A model generated the notes under the pieces. It saw nothing but the letters and a program-made list of their open reading frames with translations, was not told where the DNA came from and ran no database searches. Positions 33,355 through 44,989 of a stretch of 64,000 bases of DNA are shown piece after piece. A program made the position numbers and the translations under genes. Numbering within the stretch: position 1 is the first letter of the stretch; each line of letters begins with the position of its first letter. The DNA comes from Calliphora vicina (Eukaryota > Arthropoda > Insecta > Diptera > Calliphoridae): contig NC_088780.1 of assembly GCF_958450345.1 (NCBI RefSeq), positions 44,694,033 to 44,758,032 on the forward strand, in the 5' to 3' direction.

Positions 33355-33600
33355 TAGGGTGGAGCGAATTTTTTTTCGCAGTTGCATTTTTAATTCCTAA
33401 ATGTACAAAAAAATTTAATTTCGTGGATGGTATATGTATATAAAGGTACCCCAACATCATTATATTAATAAAAAATAAATGGCTCTAGAAAAAGGGGGGA
33501 GTGGATGTCCCCAATACCCACTTTCCTAAGCTACAAGTACGATTTTGTGGATTGGGTATAAAAATACCCACTTCGGCATATAGGGGTTGTAAAACATAAA
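33355..33600 (+). repeat. TAGGGTGG-started repeat
   Basis: Begins ACTAGGGTGGAGCGAA. TAGGGTGG also occurs at about 53995 next to another repeat block. It contains an internal near-duplicate, 'aatacccacttt' and 'aatacccacttc', with a G-rich run (aaaaaggggggagtgg) at 33489. TAGGGNTG is a common hAT end motif, but no inverted partner was found. Confidence 0.35.
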
Positions 33601-34034
33601 TATGAAATATGAATTTAATTTTTCAAGTAAAAATGTAGTTTGTTTTAGAGTTTCGTGATCGTTTTTAATCGAAACCGAAACCTCGGTTTTTCAAGGCCTA
33701 AAACCGAAACCGACAATTATTCTTCGGTTTTTACTTTTAATCTATTTTCAGTAGAAAAATTAAAAATTTAGAAATGAAAAACAAACTTTTTCATCCAAAG
33801 ATTCATCCAAGTATTTCTTCACAATTAAAATTCAAATGACTGTTTATTTAATTAATTAATTTAACAAAAAAAGAATGCAAAGTGTTTTTAACAAAGACTT
33901 AGTTATTTTCAAATATTCAATAAAAGTATGAAGTACTGGCTGACTCGGTGCGCTTCTATTAAGTACTATTAAGTCTCCTTTGTGAATTAATAATAACTCA
34001 GAATAACATGTTTCTAGTTTCAAGTTTATTGGTA

Positions 34035-35562
34035 AGAAAATCTGATGGTTCCTGGGCACGCAGTGCAAAGGATTAAGCCGTAGTTTTCGCTGAACACTTA
34101 AGTAATGTGTTGCAACCAAACCCCCCAAATCAAATAATTTTGTATTGGGAGATTTACCTGTTCGGATAGGAACAGACTCCGAACTAATCAATGTTAGTAT
34201 AGAAAATGTTCAGACGATCATAAAGGACAATCTTAAAGTAAGAAAATCTCCAGGTTATGATTTAATTACACCTTCCATGATTGGAAGCCTACCAGATGTT
34301 TCAATTATTGTGCTCACAGTATTATTCAATGCGATCTGGACTCTAGAAGTATTTCCGAATGATTGGAGAATCTCCCAAATTAAAATGATACCCAAGCCAG
34401 GAAAGGATTTGACATTGGCATCATCCTACAGACCTATTAGCTTATTGCCTTGCTTGTCTAAACTATTTGAGATACGAAAATCTTGCGAACTAAAAAGGTA
34501 CTGTTCGGCAATATTTCTAGATATTGCCCAGGCTTTTGACATGATATGGCATAAAGGTCTAATACAGAAGATTAAATGCCTACTGCCTTCTAGTACTCAC
34601 AAAATACTAGAGTCTTACCTATCGGATCGCTTGTTTAGGATAAAATGCGGCGATTATGTGACAAGCGACTATTCCATCAATGCTGGTGTACCTCAGCGAA
34701 GTATTCTAGGACCAACCCTGTACTTATTATACACCTCAGACTTGCCCGAGTCCGAAGAATTAACCATTTCCACCTTTACAGATGACACTGCAATTCTTAG
34801 TTCTCATGTGGACTTAAATGTAGCATCTAGAAACCTTGATTATCTCAGGCACGTGGAGACGTGGTTAAAAAATTGGAGAATACAAGTGAACGAAATCAAA
34901 AGCAAGCACATAATGTTTTCACTTAGGAGAGGAAATTGTCCACCAGTGACACTAAACAGTGTGAACATCCCACAGTCTGAACACGTTACATACCTTGGCA
35001 TTCATTTAGATAGACGTCTTACTTGGGGTCGGCACATAGAAGCCAAGCGGCTCCATAAGAAACTAAAAGCTTCTAATTTACACTGGCTAATCCACCACCA
35101 ATCGAAATTAAGCCTTAACTGCAAAGTCATCCTGTATAGGGCAGTCTTAAAACCAATTTGGACATACGGAATCCAATTATGGGGAACAGCAAGCAATACC
35201 AGTATAGATCTTATACAGAGGGCACAATCCAAAATTCTTAGAACTATGACGGGAGCTCCATGGTACATAAGAAACGAGTACATCCACAGAGACTTAGATG
35301 TACCCTTGGTCAAGGATGAATTCAGAAAAACTCGTGAAGCTTATTTATCAAAATTACATCATCATACGAACCCGCTCTCAAGGCTACTTACAGTAACTCA
35401 AGACAGCTCAAGGCTGCGTAGAGCTGATTTACCAGTCAACTAATTTTCCAAATTTGATTCTGCACTGAGAGAACAATAATTGTTTAGTTTTAAGATTTAA
35501 TTACATATTGTAAGGTCTAGAAATTAAAGGCAGGAATAATATTATAATAAACGTGAAAAAAA
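34035..35562 (+). mobile_element. 5'-truncated jockey-like non-LTR retrotransposon
   Basis: Coding similarity begins abruptly at RKSDGSWARSAKD (34035), well inside ORF2, so the endonuclease and ORF1 are missing: a normal 5' truncation. After the reading frame ends at 35443 there is a 3' UTR with AATAAA near 35548 and a short A7 tail at 35556-35562. A target duplication could not be fixed. It sits inside the hAT-like element at 33646-35934. Confidence 0.85.
34145..35443 (+). pseudogene. Jockey-like reverse transcriptase, near-intact frame
   Basis: A 432-residue open frame, by far the longest in the window. It encodes the reverse transcriptase that would copy LINE RNA into DNA at the target. 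Seen in order: KSPGYDLITPSMI (34-46), YRPISLLPCLSKLFE (95-109), motif A FLDIAQAFD (124-132), GVPQRSILGP (181-190; GVPQGSVLGP is usual), motif C FTDDTAIL (211-218; FADD is usual), HVTYLGIHLDRRLTW, then the YGIQLWG block. About 50 residues are missing between KLFE and KRYCSAIFLD. An upstream piece (34035-34140: RKSDGSWARSAKD*AVVFAEHLSNVLQPNP) lies in another frame after a stop. The catalytic aspartates remain but the deletion, G-to-R change and truncation make it inactive. Confidence 0.92.
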
Positions 35563-35860
35563 GTATATTGGTTCATTGTATTGTGGATTCCCACATTTTG
35601 TATTCCCACTCAGCATCATGAATGCCTAATTTCATATTTCTGGTCCGAAAATGCAAGAGAAATGTACCACTAAAGTCACCTTTTGCGAATTCTATCTCAT
35701 TCAGAATCATGTGTGTCTAATTTTAAAAAGAAATAGTACCAATTTTCCTTCCTCTTGAACACCCGTCAAATTTGAATTTAAAATTTGTTAGCTTTTCCTA
35801 TATTATCAACTGATTTTGTTTCTATAACACTTGATATTTAATTAATTATCACAAAACTGA
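35563..35860. repeat. Second 'GTACCA' repeat segment
   Basis: Carries 'ttgtggattcccac', 'aagagaaatgtaccac' and 'atctcattcagaatcatg', in the same style and order as 27390-27640. It lies between the LINE tail and the right end of the hAT-like element. Confidence 0.45.
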
Positions 35861-36059
35861 CTGAAACCGACGGTTTTTAATTTTTTAAAATCGAAACCGC
35901 GGTTTTGAAATTCTTCGGTTTTTCGGAAACTCTAGTTTTTTTAATTATTGGATATAATTATATTGACCTAACAATACATAAAAATATCTATATTCAACAT
36001 AAACTAAAGTTTATAAAGTATAAGATTGTTTAATGAATATATGAAAAATAGGTAATTTT

Positions 36060-36817
36060 TATACCCTACACCACCATAGTGGGGAGGGTATTATGCGTTT
36101 GTGCAGATGTTTGTAACGCCCAAAAATATTAGTCTAACACCCACCTTAAAGTATACCGATCGACTTAGAATCACTTTCTGAGTCGATTAAACGATGTCCG
36201 TCCGTCCGTCCGTCCGTCCGTCTGGTTGGCTGGCTGGCTGGCTGTCCATGTAAACCTTGTGCGCAGAGTACAGGTCGCAATTTTGAAGATATTTCGATCA
36301 AATTTGGTACATATTACATCGGCCCAAGGACCAAGCCTATTGAAACTGGCTGAAATCGGTCCATTATTTCACCTAGCCCCCATACAAATGTCCCCTCGAA
36401 ATTGGACTTTATCGTTCATAAATGTTTAATTTATCAATGTATGTACACAAATTTCGCTCCAATTAAGTTTTATATATACAAAATTCATGTCACCAAATTT
36501 TGTTACGATCGGTCCATAATTAGTCATAGCTCCCATATTGACCCGCTTCCGAAAATCACTTTAACGTGCATAAATCGCTTAAAAATGTTGGTATACACAC
36601 AAAATTCAACATAGTTACTTTAATATAGACATAAATCACACGATCTAATTTTATGGTGATCGGTCCATAATTGGTCATAGCTCCCATATAACCCCCACTT
36701 CCGAAAATCACTCACGAATATAAATTATTGATATTTTAAAAGAAAAATATTTCTACTCATTACTTGGTGTAGGGTATTATATGGTCGGGCTTGACCGACC
36801 ATACTTTCTTACTTGTT
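36060..36817 (+). mobile_element. Fullest DINE-1/mini-me-like element
   Basis: Runs from TTATACCCTACACCACC and 'gtggggagggtattatgcg' through 'aaagtataccgatcgactta', the tetranucleotide core (36195-36246), 'tggtacatattacatcggcc', and two rounds of 'ggtccataattagtcatagc'/'cccatat'/'cgaaaatcact', to 'ttggtgtagggtattatatg' plus a GGTCGGGCTTGACCGACC palindrome (36783-36800) and the end CTTACTTGTTTTG. It is 758 bp, non-coding, and the best reference copy in the window for the fragments at 1.3, 9.4, 14.0, 28.1, 37.3 and 56.0 kb. Confidence 0.8.
36195..36246 (+). repeat. (GTCC)n/(GGCT)n microsatellite core
   Basis: Six GTCC/GTCT units followed by four GGCT/GGTT units. GTCY tetranucleotides at this place in the element are the hallmark of mini-me/DINE-1-type repeats. 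Confidence 0.9.
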
Positions 36818-36918
36818 TTGAGTTTCAATTGTGTTGCGGCACCTTAAAACATCAAAACAGGTAAGCAAACTTTCGTACGTTTAACTTACTCAATAAAAGG
36901 CAACTTTATATCGATATG

Positions 36919-37240
36919 CACAGTGGTATAGAAAAAAAATAGAGGGAAATAAATATGTAAATTCTAAAAGGTAAGTCCGATTTAAATGAAACTTCACATG
37001 CACAAAGAGGAAGTGTTGTCGAGTTTAAGTTTTGAACTTGGACCTCATGGGCCCACCAAGGGCGCGACCAAGTGACTTCAAATTATTACACCTCGGGTAT
37101 ATTACATTTTTAAAACTATTTCTTCGTTTGAATTCCGATTTCAAAAAAAAATTACACATATAGAAAAACCCTTTTACACACTCTATAACAGTGGATCCAA
37201 ATATTTCCCGATTTTCTCCTTTATTGGAGTAGCAACACAT
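36919..37240 (+). repeat. Possible truncated Transib-like left end
   Basis: CACAGTGGTATAGAAAAAA at 36919 resembles the terminus at 7358 (CACAGTGGTTTAGATAC), and both are preceded by CGAT-like bases. No matching CCACTGTG right end was found before the next DINE-like element. A 71-codon minus frame at 37025-37240 has no motif. Confidence 0.35.
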
Positions 37241-37269
37241 GTATGTTTCTAATAGAAAAGGAATTTTTT

Positions 37270-37860
37270 AAATATAATAATTTATATTCGTGAGTGATTT
37301 TTGGAAGTGGGCCTTATATGGGAGCTATGACTAATTATGGACCGTTACCTTGAAATTAGTTTAGGTGATTTATGTCTATATGAATGTTATTTACGTTGAA
37401 TTTTATGTGTATACCAATATTATTAGGAGATTTATGCACGTTAAAGTGATTTTCAGAAGCGTGTCTTATATGGGAGCTATGACTAATTATGGTTTGATTA
37501 TAATAAAATTTGGTGACATGAATTCCGTATATATAAAACATATTTGGAGCAAAATTTGGGTGGATACCTATATAAATTAGATATTTATGACCGACAAAGT
37601 CCAATTTCGGGAAGACATTCGCATGGGGCTAGATGAATTAATGGACCGATTTCAGCCATTTTCAATAGGCTTCGTCCTTAGGCCAAAAAAAAGTATATGA
37701 ACTAAATTTTATCGAAATGTCTTCAAAATTGCGACTTGTCAACCATCCAGCCAGACTGACGGACATCGTTTAATCGATCCAGAAAGTGATTCTGTGTCGA
37801 TCTGTATACTTTAAGGTGGGTGTTAGACTAACATTTTTGGACGTTACAAACCGCTGCTCA
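37270..37860 (-). mobile_element. DINE-like element, reverse orientation
   Basis: On the minus strand it reads from the 'acgtccaaaaatgttagtc'/'acccaccttaaagtatac' block (37800-37850) through a degraded GTCC core ('cgatgtccgtcagtctggc'), 'gaaatcggtccattaatt', to 'agtcatagctcccatataag' near 37310. Together with 36060-36817 it makes a diverged inverted pair separated by about 450 bp. Long frames on both strands (37356-37604, 37365-37580) are shadows in this non-coding repeat. Confidence 0.75.
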
Positions 37861-39329
37861 AAAAAGAAAGTAACTACAATACAAACAAAGGAAATAAAAT
37901 AAGTTGAGTTATTTTCTCTTACTTATTTTAGCATTTAAAAATATCTTTAATTGTCTGTAACACTTTTCTGCGTACATTTATTTAGAACCGCACATTGCTT
38001 TAACTTTTCTAAAACCATAACTTTACTTGGGTGGCAGTCCATCACAAAACCTATATAAATGCTTTTGTTTTTGTCAAAAAGTTAAAATACTCATAAAAAA
38101 GTAATCTTAAATCAAACAGATCACACTTTACTAACAAATTGCAATACTGTTTTGGAATGACCATGAAAATGCCTTTAAATAACCATAAAACTGAACCAGG
38201 AAGTTTGCTTTATTTTAAACTATTGTAATATTTCTAATTTATTGCATTTAAAGTTGATTGTTTTAGTTTTTAAGGCAATTTCTCCTATGTCGTGGTAAAC
38301 TAGCCAAAGTAGATCACCTAGCTGCTAGAGGGTCATAAATTTAGGATTTGTATGATTTTACATATGTTAAGAAATGTTTAGAAATTTAACAGCTAAAAAA
38401 TAAACTTATGCTGGCAAATAAACCATGTTTTATGACGAAAATTCTAATTTGTAACTAAAACTTAAAGGCACCAAAACTCACACATATAGATACTGTAGAC
38501 ATTTGTGCAATGTCTCATTCATTTACGCATGAGGTTGGAGAGGTTAAAATATATTTTAGACATATACTGTAATAAATATTATTGAAATAAAAATAATTAA
38601 AATCTTGCAAAAATCCTTACTTTTGTAAAAATAACTTAAAAAATATCTAAAAAACATTTAATTCTATTCTATAAATATTGCTCTCAAACCAGTTTATTTC
38701 TTGATTTGAAATTTCCTTTAAGGTCATTTTATTAGAGCATTGTCTAGCATGACATTGCTCTTTATACATACCATTCATGTAGTATGTTAGGTTTTGGGGT
38801 TGAAATTGTATTTTTTTGAATGCGTGGTGTCAAAGGTCATATATGACCAAAAACTTCTCAGGCTTTTTAGGACTTATTTTTTAAAGTTTTTTTTCAAAGA
38901 AAATGTTCTTTAAATAATTTTAAGGTTATAACGAAACCGGATTTATTGACCTTTTGAACTTAACGGTTATTTTTAGAACAATTTTTACTGCGAGAAGCAA
39001 AAAAGTTAGATAGCGTCTTGAAAATCAAGACAATTTTTAATATAAAGTTTCTAAAAGTAAAAGGAGACAAATAAACATTTGAGAATGGAATATTAAATCC
39101 AGTTTTTTATTATTGTCGGGATATTTAAAGACTTATCAGGCTATAGAAAATACAGGAAGCTATTTTTAATAACCAAATATTCCGCTTTTGTGAACATTTT
39201 TTGGGAATAAAATTTTTTATTTTTCAGTTGGTAAAAAATCTATCTAGAAAACTTAAACTACTTTCAAGTTGAACTGCCGGATGAAGTGATATTTTTGAAA
39301 ATTACAGTGAATAACCATAAGGGTGGCTC
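37861..39329. other. AT-rich stretch, nothing recognised
   Basis: No frame with motif. A loose palindrome 'agagcattgtctagcatgac' plus 'attgctct' lies at about 38732-38762. Confidence 0.4.
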
Positions 39330-41095
39330 TTAATAAAGAAAAGTTTGATTTTTTCCAGTCTCACTCTTTGGTGAATTTTAGGAAAAATTCATTCTGGAAA
39401 TTTTGGAACGAGCAAGCCCTCTGAAAGTTTGAAATGAATTTTTGGGAAAGATAATTTTTTTCATTTCATTTTGTGAAACAATTTTACCATTAAAAAATTA
39501 TTTTTGCAATTTAATTTGAAAGAATGGGAATGTGTAAGTAATAATCGTTCTAATGAGATATAAAAGTCAAAAATTGGTTAAAAAATGTTAAAGTTATTAA
39601 AAAATCGCCAGGCCATTAACGTGTTTCAGGCCACTAGAACAAGAAATGTAGAAACAAAAGTAACATATTTTGATAAATATTATAATAAAAGTACATTTTT
39701 CCTTAAAATATATCCATATTTACTTGTAAATGAGTTTTTGTCTTCCTTGGATACCGTTAACCTATTCGCAGGTATGACCAAACAAATTAAATTTTTTTAA
39801 AGGCAGTTTCAAAACTCCAATTTCAAATTTTTAAAAATTTTGTTAAACAAATTTCAAAAATTTTTGATCATCACATTGGTATTTATTGAGAACATAATAG
39901 GGAATACAAATATGAAAAAAGTATGAAAATACCTCCTATAGTTTTTCCGTACCTGCGATTTAAATTTTGAAATTTTCAAGAAAAACTATTTTTTTGGCCA
40001 TATTTTGACGAATGAGCCGAATTTCTTTACTGTTATGATTTTTAAGCAAAAGCTATTCAGAATATTATATTGCAGGTAATTTTAAATATAGTCTGAAAGT
40101 TTTACTAAAATCGGAGAACGCTAACCCTTAAATCGTGAAGGTCAAAGGTCAAATTTTTCAATATTTGGAATTTCTCATGGAAAGATAGCAAAATGTTATA
40201 TATTTTTGGCCCGATTTTTATGAAACTTAAGAAAAATATAACACATAGTCTAGTATTTACAAAAACTGCAGACAAATTATAATTAACCCTTAATAGCATT
40301 AGAGTGCTCCAAAAAATAAAATTGCGAATTTTGATCGTCCCCCCCTCTAGAATGGTTCTATGTATTGTAAAAACTCGTTGTGAGAAATATTAGGATGATA
40401 TGATAACGTTAACTGGTGCCGCAACGACGCTGAAGTTTTGAGGTGCATTTACAAGGGGAAAAAATGCAATTTTTTCAGAATTTGTAAAAATTTTGGCATT
40501 AAATAATTACTTTTGCAATTTAATTTAAAAGAATCGAAATGTACACATAATTGTCGTTCTAATAAGATATAAGAGACAAAAATTGGTTAAAAAATGTTAA
40601 AGTTATTAAAAATTCTCCATGCCATTAACGTGTCTCAGGCCAGAGAACAAGAAATGTAGGAACAAAATTAACATATTTTGAGAAATATTAAAATAAAAGA
40701 AAATTTTTACTTAAAATATAGCCATATTTACTTGTATATGAGTTTTTATCATCGTTGGGTGCCTTTAACCAATTCGAAGGCAATTTCAAAACTCCATTTT
40801 AAAAATGTTGTTAAACAAATTTCAGAATTTGTTGATCATCGCATTATGATTTATTGAAAATATAATAGGGAATACAAATATGAAAAAAGTATGACAATAC
40901 CTTCTATAGAATGAGCCCAATTTACTTACTGTTATGAATTTTAAGTAAAATCTGTTTAGAATATTATAGTCCAGGTAATTTTAAATATAGTCTGAAAGTT
41001 TTACTAAAATCTGAGAACGTTAACCCTTAAATCGTGAAGGTCAAATGTCGTATTTTTCCATATTTAGAATTTCTCATGGAAAGATAATTTTTTTA
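39330..41095 (+). repeat. Two tandem copies of the 1-kb repeat
   Basis: The border TGAGTTTTTGTC at 39731 recurs as TGAGTTTTTATC at 40739. Upstream landmarks ('ggccattaacgtgt', 39611, and 'tgccattaacgtgt', 40620) and downstream landmarks ('gaaggtcaaaggtc', 'aaggtcaaatgtc') repeat with a period of about 1008 bp. The second copy lacks the 'gtttttccgtacctgcgatt' block. The family is the one at 1-1000, where half a copy is inverted. A tandem arrangement with an inverted relative 39 kb away suggests a satellite-like or foldback family. No coding. Confidence 0.85.
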
Positions 41096-42727
41096 TAATT
41101 TCTGGTTTAAAAAGACACTAGATTTTACACAGGAACAGTTACTTATATCACTTACTAAATAACTTCTTGGTAGTTAATATCACATGTATGCAATATTTGA
41201 GAATTTCTTTGAAATTGTAGCCCATATAATAAAAATTATTTCGTATGCAATGCTTTTGCTAATACTGAATATTTTTTTATTTTTTGTTCAAGTGAAAAAT
41301 ACCATGCAAAATTATTTTTAAAAGACATTCAATATGTACAATTACATATTTTTTTACTAAACTAACAAACCAGTCTTATTTCCACAAAGTAAATTTTAAT
41401 TATATTTTTTACATCAATTACTACGAAATATTAAACCGTTTTCCCCTAAGTATTAAAAAATTCATATTCAAAAACAAATCAAATCTAAATATAATTAAAA
41501 TAAATATTAGTATTTTCAAATAAAAACTTCACTTACAAATGTGTACGAATATTGTTGATTTGATTGTCATGTTTAATTTGAGTGTATTTATGTGGGTTTT
41601 TTATTTTTAATGCAGGTGGTTTTAGTCAAATATTTGTTCCGCCGAGTTCTACTTGCTCATGCAATAACATGCAACACTATGATGCCACAACATCCCCTTT
41701 AAACAAACGCTGTGGCAGTAGTGGTTTTTATATAGCGTGGACGTTAAGAAAATAAAGGAAAACATACATATTTGTAATTTCATTTGTTTCCGGATCAAAA
41801 GATCACATCCTGACAGGATATAAACAGGAGTAAAAAATACATACAAATCATATTGTACAAATGTTTAGATTTCTCTGGGAAAATTTAGTTGATTGTGAAT
41901 ATTTCAGTTTTTAAATGCAATATAGTTTTTTTTTTACTTCCTTCTTCCTTTAAAAGATAAATAAAACTGACCAAAAATAAATGATTGAAATTCTATAACG
42001 GCTATTTTCTAAAATTTTGCTTAATTTGTCACAAAATCCAGTTATTTTTTCTATGTTATTTTTTTTTTAGAAAATTACCTTCAAAAAGTGGTTTAAATGT
42101 TAAACAAACATTAGGAAAATATACGAAATCTTTGAACCCAATTTGAAACAACAAAATTTGACATTTAAGATCAACCCTTTTTTTGTGTCATTTCACAACA
42201 TCATTTGATGCTGTTGTTTGATTGTTGCTGTTGTATCTCTAGAGCTGCTGATGCTGAGATCATCGGTTTTTAACCCCTTTTTTTTAAGAGACTAACAATT
42301 AATTTACATTCATTTTCTTTTATGTAGATCAGTGGAGTACGGGTATTTATCATTTAATATTATATGTTTGCTTACACAACAATCATATTAAAATGTTAAG
42401 TTCATGTTTTGTGACATTTCTTTTGAACTTAAATGTCAATCTGTTTAAGTCTTTTGTATTTCCGTCTAAGTTGTTTTTTTCGGTATAATTTAACTGTTTC
42501 GTTTACTTGTAGCTTTATATTAATGAGTTAAAAACAGAGATGGATTTTAGAGGAGATACATTTATTCAGATGTATGTATATGTTTGTTAATTGCAAACGG
42601 TGACTAGAAACTAAGGCGTGAGTCAAAGAAAACCTTAATGCAAAGAAAACGTTAAATGAAACTTAAACTTTATTAATAATATTTTGAGATGTTAAGGAAC
42701 TCTATAAACAACCAAAATTTATATAAG
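41096..42727. other. AT-rich stretch, nothing recognised
   Basis: A 65-codon minus frame at 41649-41846 has no motif. No shared repeat noticed. Confidence 0.45.
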
Positions 42728-42729
42728 GT

Positions 42730-43339
42730 CTATGGAGGATCCATGTGAAAGCGGACAGCTGTCGGATTTACCATATCAGATTTTAATGAAATTTACCACA
42801 TACATAATATATACAATATGTTCCTCATATCAGTGACTTTTTCAATGGAAACTCATTCCGATGTAAAAATATCGCGATTTAAAAATTGAAAAATTAGTTT
42901 GAAGCTACTCAAAGACCAACATAATTTTTTGACTCCATTTTAAGCCAAAGATATTTTCCTTAAAATGGTGTTAATAAAATTGTTTACTTCTAAAAGGTTA
43001 AAGGTCAATTTACGGATAAAAAATATCAAAGATCGCGGTGTTAAAAATTAATAAAGAACACGGTATGAGGATGCCTAAACTCTCTACTATATTCGTGGAG
43101 AAATTTCGATGGAAACTCGATTATTTCAGGAGTTATAAGGAAAAAACGTTATTAAAAGTACGTTTTTTCATATAAATTCATATACAAATTTTTGAAATGG
43201 AAAGGGTTTCTGATGAAAAAGTCATTGATTTGAGGAACCCTTTGGAACCGTAATATGTGTAGTAAATTTCATTAAAATCGAAGATGTCAAATCCGAAATA
43301 GCTGTTTTCTGTCCGTTTTGATATGGATTATCCCCATAG
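42730..43339. mobile_element. 610-bp foldback element
   Basis: The left arm (CTATGGAGGATCCATGTGAA, 'gcggacagctgtcggattt', 'gattttaatgaaatttacca') is matched in reverse at 43190-43339 ('tggtaaattt'-type text, 'aaatccgaaatagctg', 'ctgtccgttttgatatgg', ending CCATAG). Arms are about 150-170 bp with roughly 20% mismatch. No target duplication is certain. The loop holds 'caaagatcgcggtg', and the element has no coding capacity. Confidence 0.8.
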
Positions 43340-43459
43340 TCAAAAACATAGCTTGAATATGCCTTTGCGTGAATGTAACTGGTTTGTTTGAGATTGAAAT
43401 CATTATGTACAAATTTGGATCGGTTATCAAATCATACTCCATTAGAGCTACCGGTTGGA

Positions 43460-44470
43460 TTTTTATATAAAATAATGGCAATATATTGTGATCCAGGCTG
43501 TAGTGGGTCCCGTCTAGAAGAGGATTTAAATACCCTAATTCCGCATGAAGATATCCTACCTTCTGACGTTTGTCTGCGACAGATCCGCCAGGTAATGCAC
43601 GAACGACTCACGAAGAACTACAAATCTCTGGTAAGCAATGGCAGGATAAGAGGTAGCTACAAACAGTCATATAGTAACTACTGTACTGTAACTACTGTAC
43701 TACATACCAATTAATAGATCAGTTTCATCATCCAAGAGCGAGGCTCCACTTTTGGCGTGTAAATCCGCAATACTTCTTCGAACATCAGAGAAGTCATACT
43801 GTCTCGTAATCTCGTTCAGAGCTGGCCACAATTCCCGGACAAGATTGTATTCGTTTAAACGTCATCAGTCTTCATTGCTGGGATTTTAGTTTGAAATCCA
43901 CCTTCCACTTCAGGTGATCATTGAAGATCTCAATGGGATACCCTTGTAAGATTGTATCACTTCAGTGTGACCGTCCATGATCGATGCAATAGTTTATCGG
44001 GACACAAATAGGATTATCATGGCAGCGTTGAGTTCTTAGCCGTAAGGTCGACGTAAAACGAGTTCAGTATGTCAAAGTTGGTTTTGGATGCTGTGGTGCG
44101 AATAACACATGTGAATTCAGCTCTGAATTTCCAACAAGGAACATACGGTGGTTCGATTATCCTAAAGATTCGATGCAATAGTTTATCGGGACACAAATAG
44201 GATTATCATGGCAGCGTTGAGTTCTTAGCCGTAAGGTCGACGTAAAACGAGTTCAGTATGTCAAAGTTGGTTTTGGATGCTGTGGTGCGAATAACACATG
44301 TGAATTCAGTTCTGAATTTCCAACAAGGAACATACGGTGGTCCGATTTTCCTAGAGGTTCTATCTATTGTCCTATTTCGCGGTGTTAAACACTCTTGTCT
44401 GAGTATGCTTACTGGATAGATTCGAATCCGGAATAGCATTAAAATGCTATCGTAGAAGTACATTCGAGAA
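43460..44470 (-). other. GC-richer decayed coding-like segment, unidentified
   Basis: The base composition is clearly richer in G and C than the surroundings. On the minus strand there is an open stretch (about 43860-43715) reading LVRELWPALNEITRQYDFSD then VRRSIADLHAKSGASLLDD and ETDLLIG, directly followed by GTATGT, a donor-like hexamer. An 85-codon minus frame lies at 44206-44463. I do not recognise a family. A decayed retroelement pol region or a broken gene exon are both possible. Many stops in all frames argue against function. Confidence 0.35.
43981..44358 (+). repeat. 189-bp tandem duplication
   Basis: TCGATGCAATAGTTTATCGG starts at 43981 and again at 44170. The two 189-bp units differ at only about four positions (for example 'cagctctg' and 'cagttctg'), so the duplication is recent compared with the decay of the segment around it. 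Confidence 0.95.
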
Positions 44471-44989
44471 AATTACATGCTCAGTTTCCGCGTGGTTCAT
44501 ACTTAACTCACTTCTAGTGCTCTATGCGGAGAGAGGAATTGCCGATCCCATTATTTACATCCTTATACACAAACGTCTTATAACCCATAGAATTGTGTTT
44601 CATAGTAGATGAAATAAAAGTAGAGATCAGAAGTAACTTTATAAAAGCAATAATGAACTGGGCAATAAGAATACCTTGTAGATACGATGTAACGAACGTG
44701 TGATAACATGATTGAATGCTACATCTATAGTCAATAAAGTCACTTATACATATATATTTCTTGTGCTTGAGATTTCACACTCACAAGCGTGTGATGACAT
44801 TTTCAGGTGAACATCTATCACCCTTTCCAAGTTTTCAAAAGGAAGATGCCTGAATATAAGGAATGCCTGTCTATCCGATTAAGACAGGACATAGTCTGTA
44901 TTGCAATTTTTTACGGATCAGCCTGTCAAATCAGGGGTCAAAGGCAAACAGGATCCACTTCAGCCTCCCCAAACAAATGGCAACAGTAA
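44471..44989. other. No feature recognised
   Basis: Mixed-composition DNA. The 60-codon frame at 44807-44989 has no motif. Confidence 0.4.

Larger units (their letters stand above)
33646..35934. mobile_element. hAT-like element carrying a LINE
   Basis: The left end TAGAGTTTC and right end GAAACTCTA are inverted. The outside octamers are GTTTGTTT (33638-33645) and GTTTTTTT (35935-35942), 7 of 8 identical, consistent with the 8-bp duplication and TAGNG ends of hAT elements. Subterminal CGGTTT/AACCG motifs are repeated at both ends (33680-33735 and 35865-35925). No hAT transposase is present. The interior is mostly a jockey-like LINE (34035-35562). Confidence 0.75.

Noticed and set aside
36919..37240. 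A complete second Transib-like element
   Set aside because: Only a left-end-like motif is present; no inverted right end or duplication was found.
37356..37604. 82-codon minus frame overlapping a 71-codon plus frame
   Set aside because: Both lie inside a non-coding DINE-like repeat.
44419..44432. Pol III B box in 'gattcgaatcc'
   Set aside because: One mismatch to the box, no A box at the right distance and no tRNA fold.
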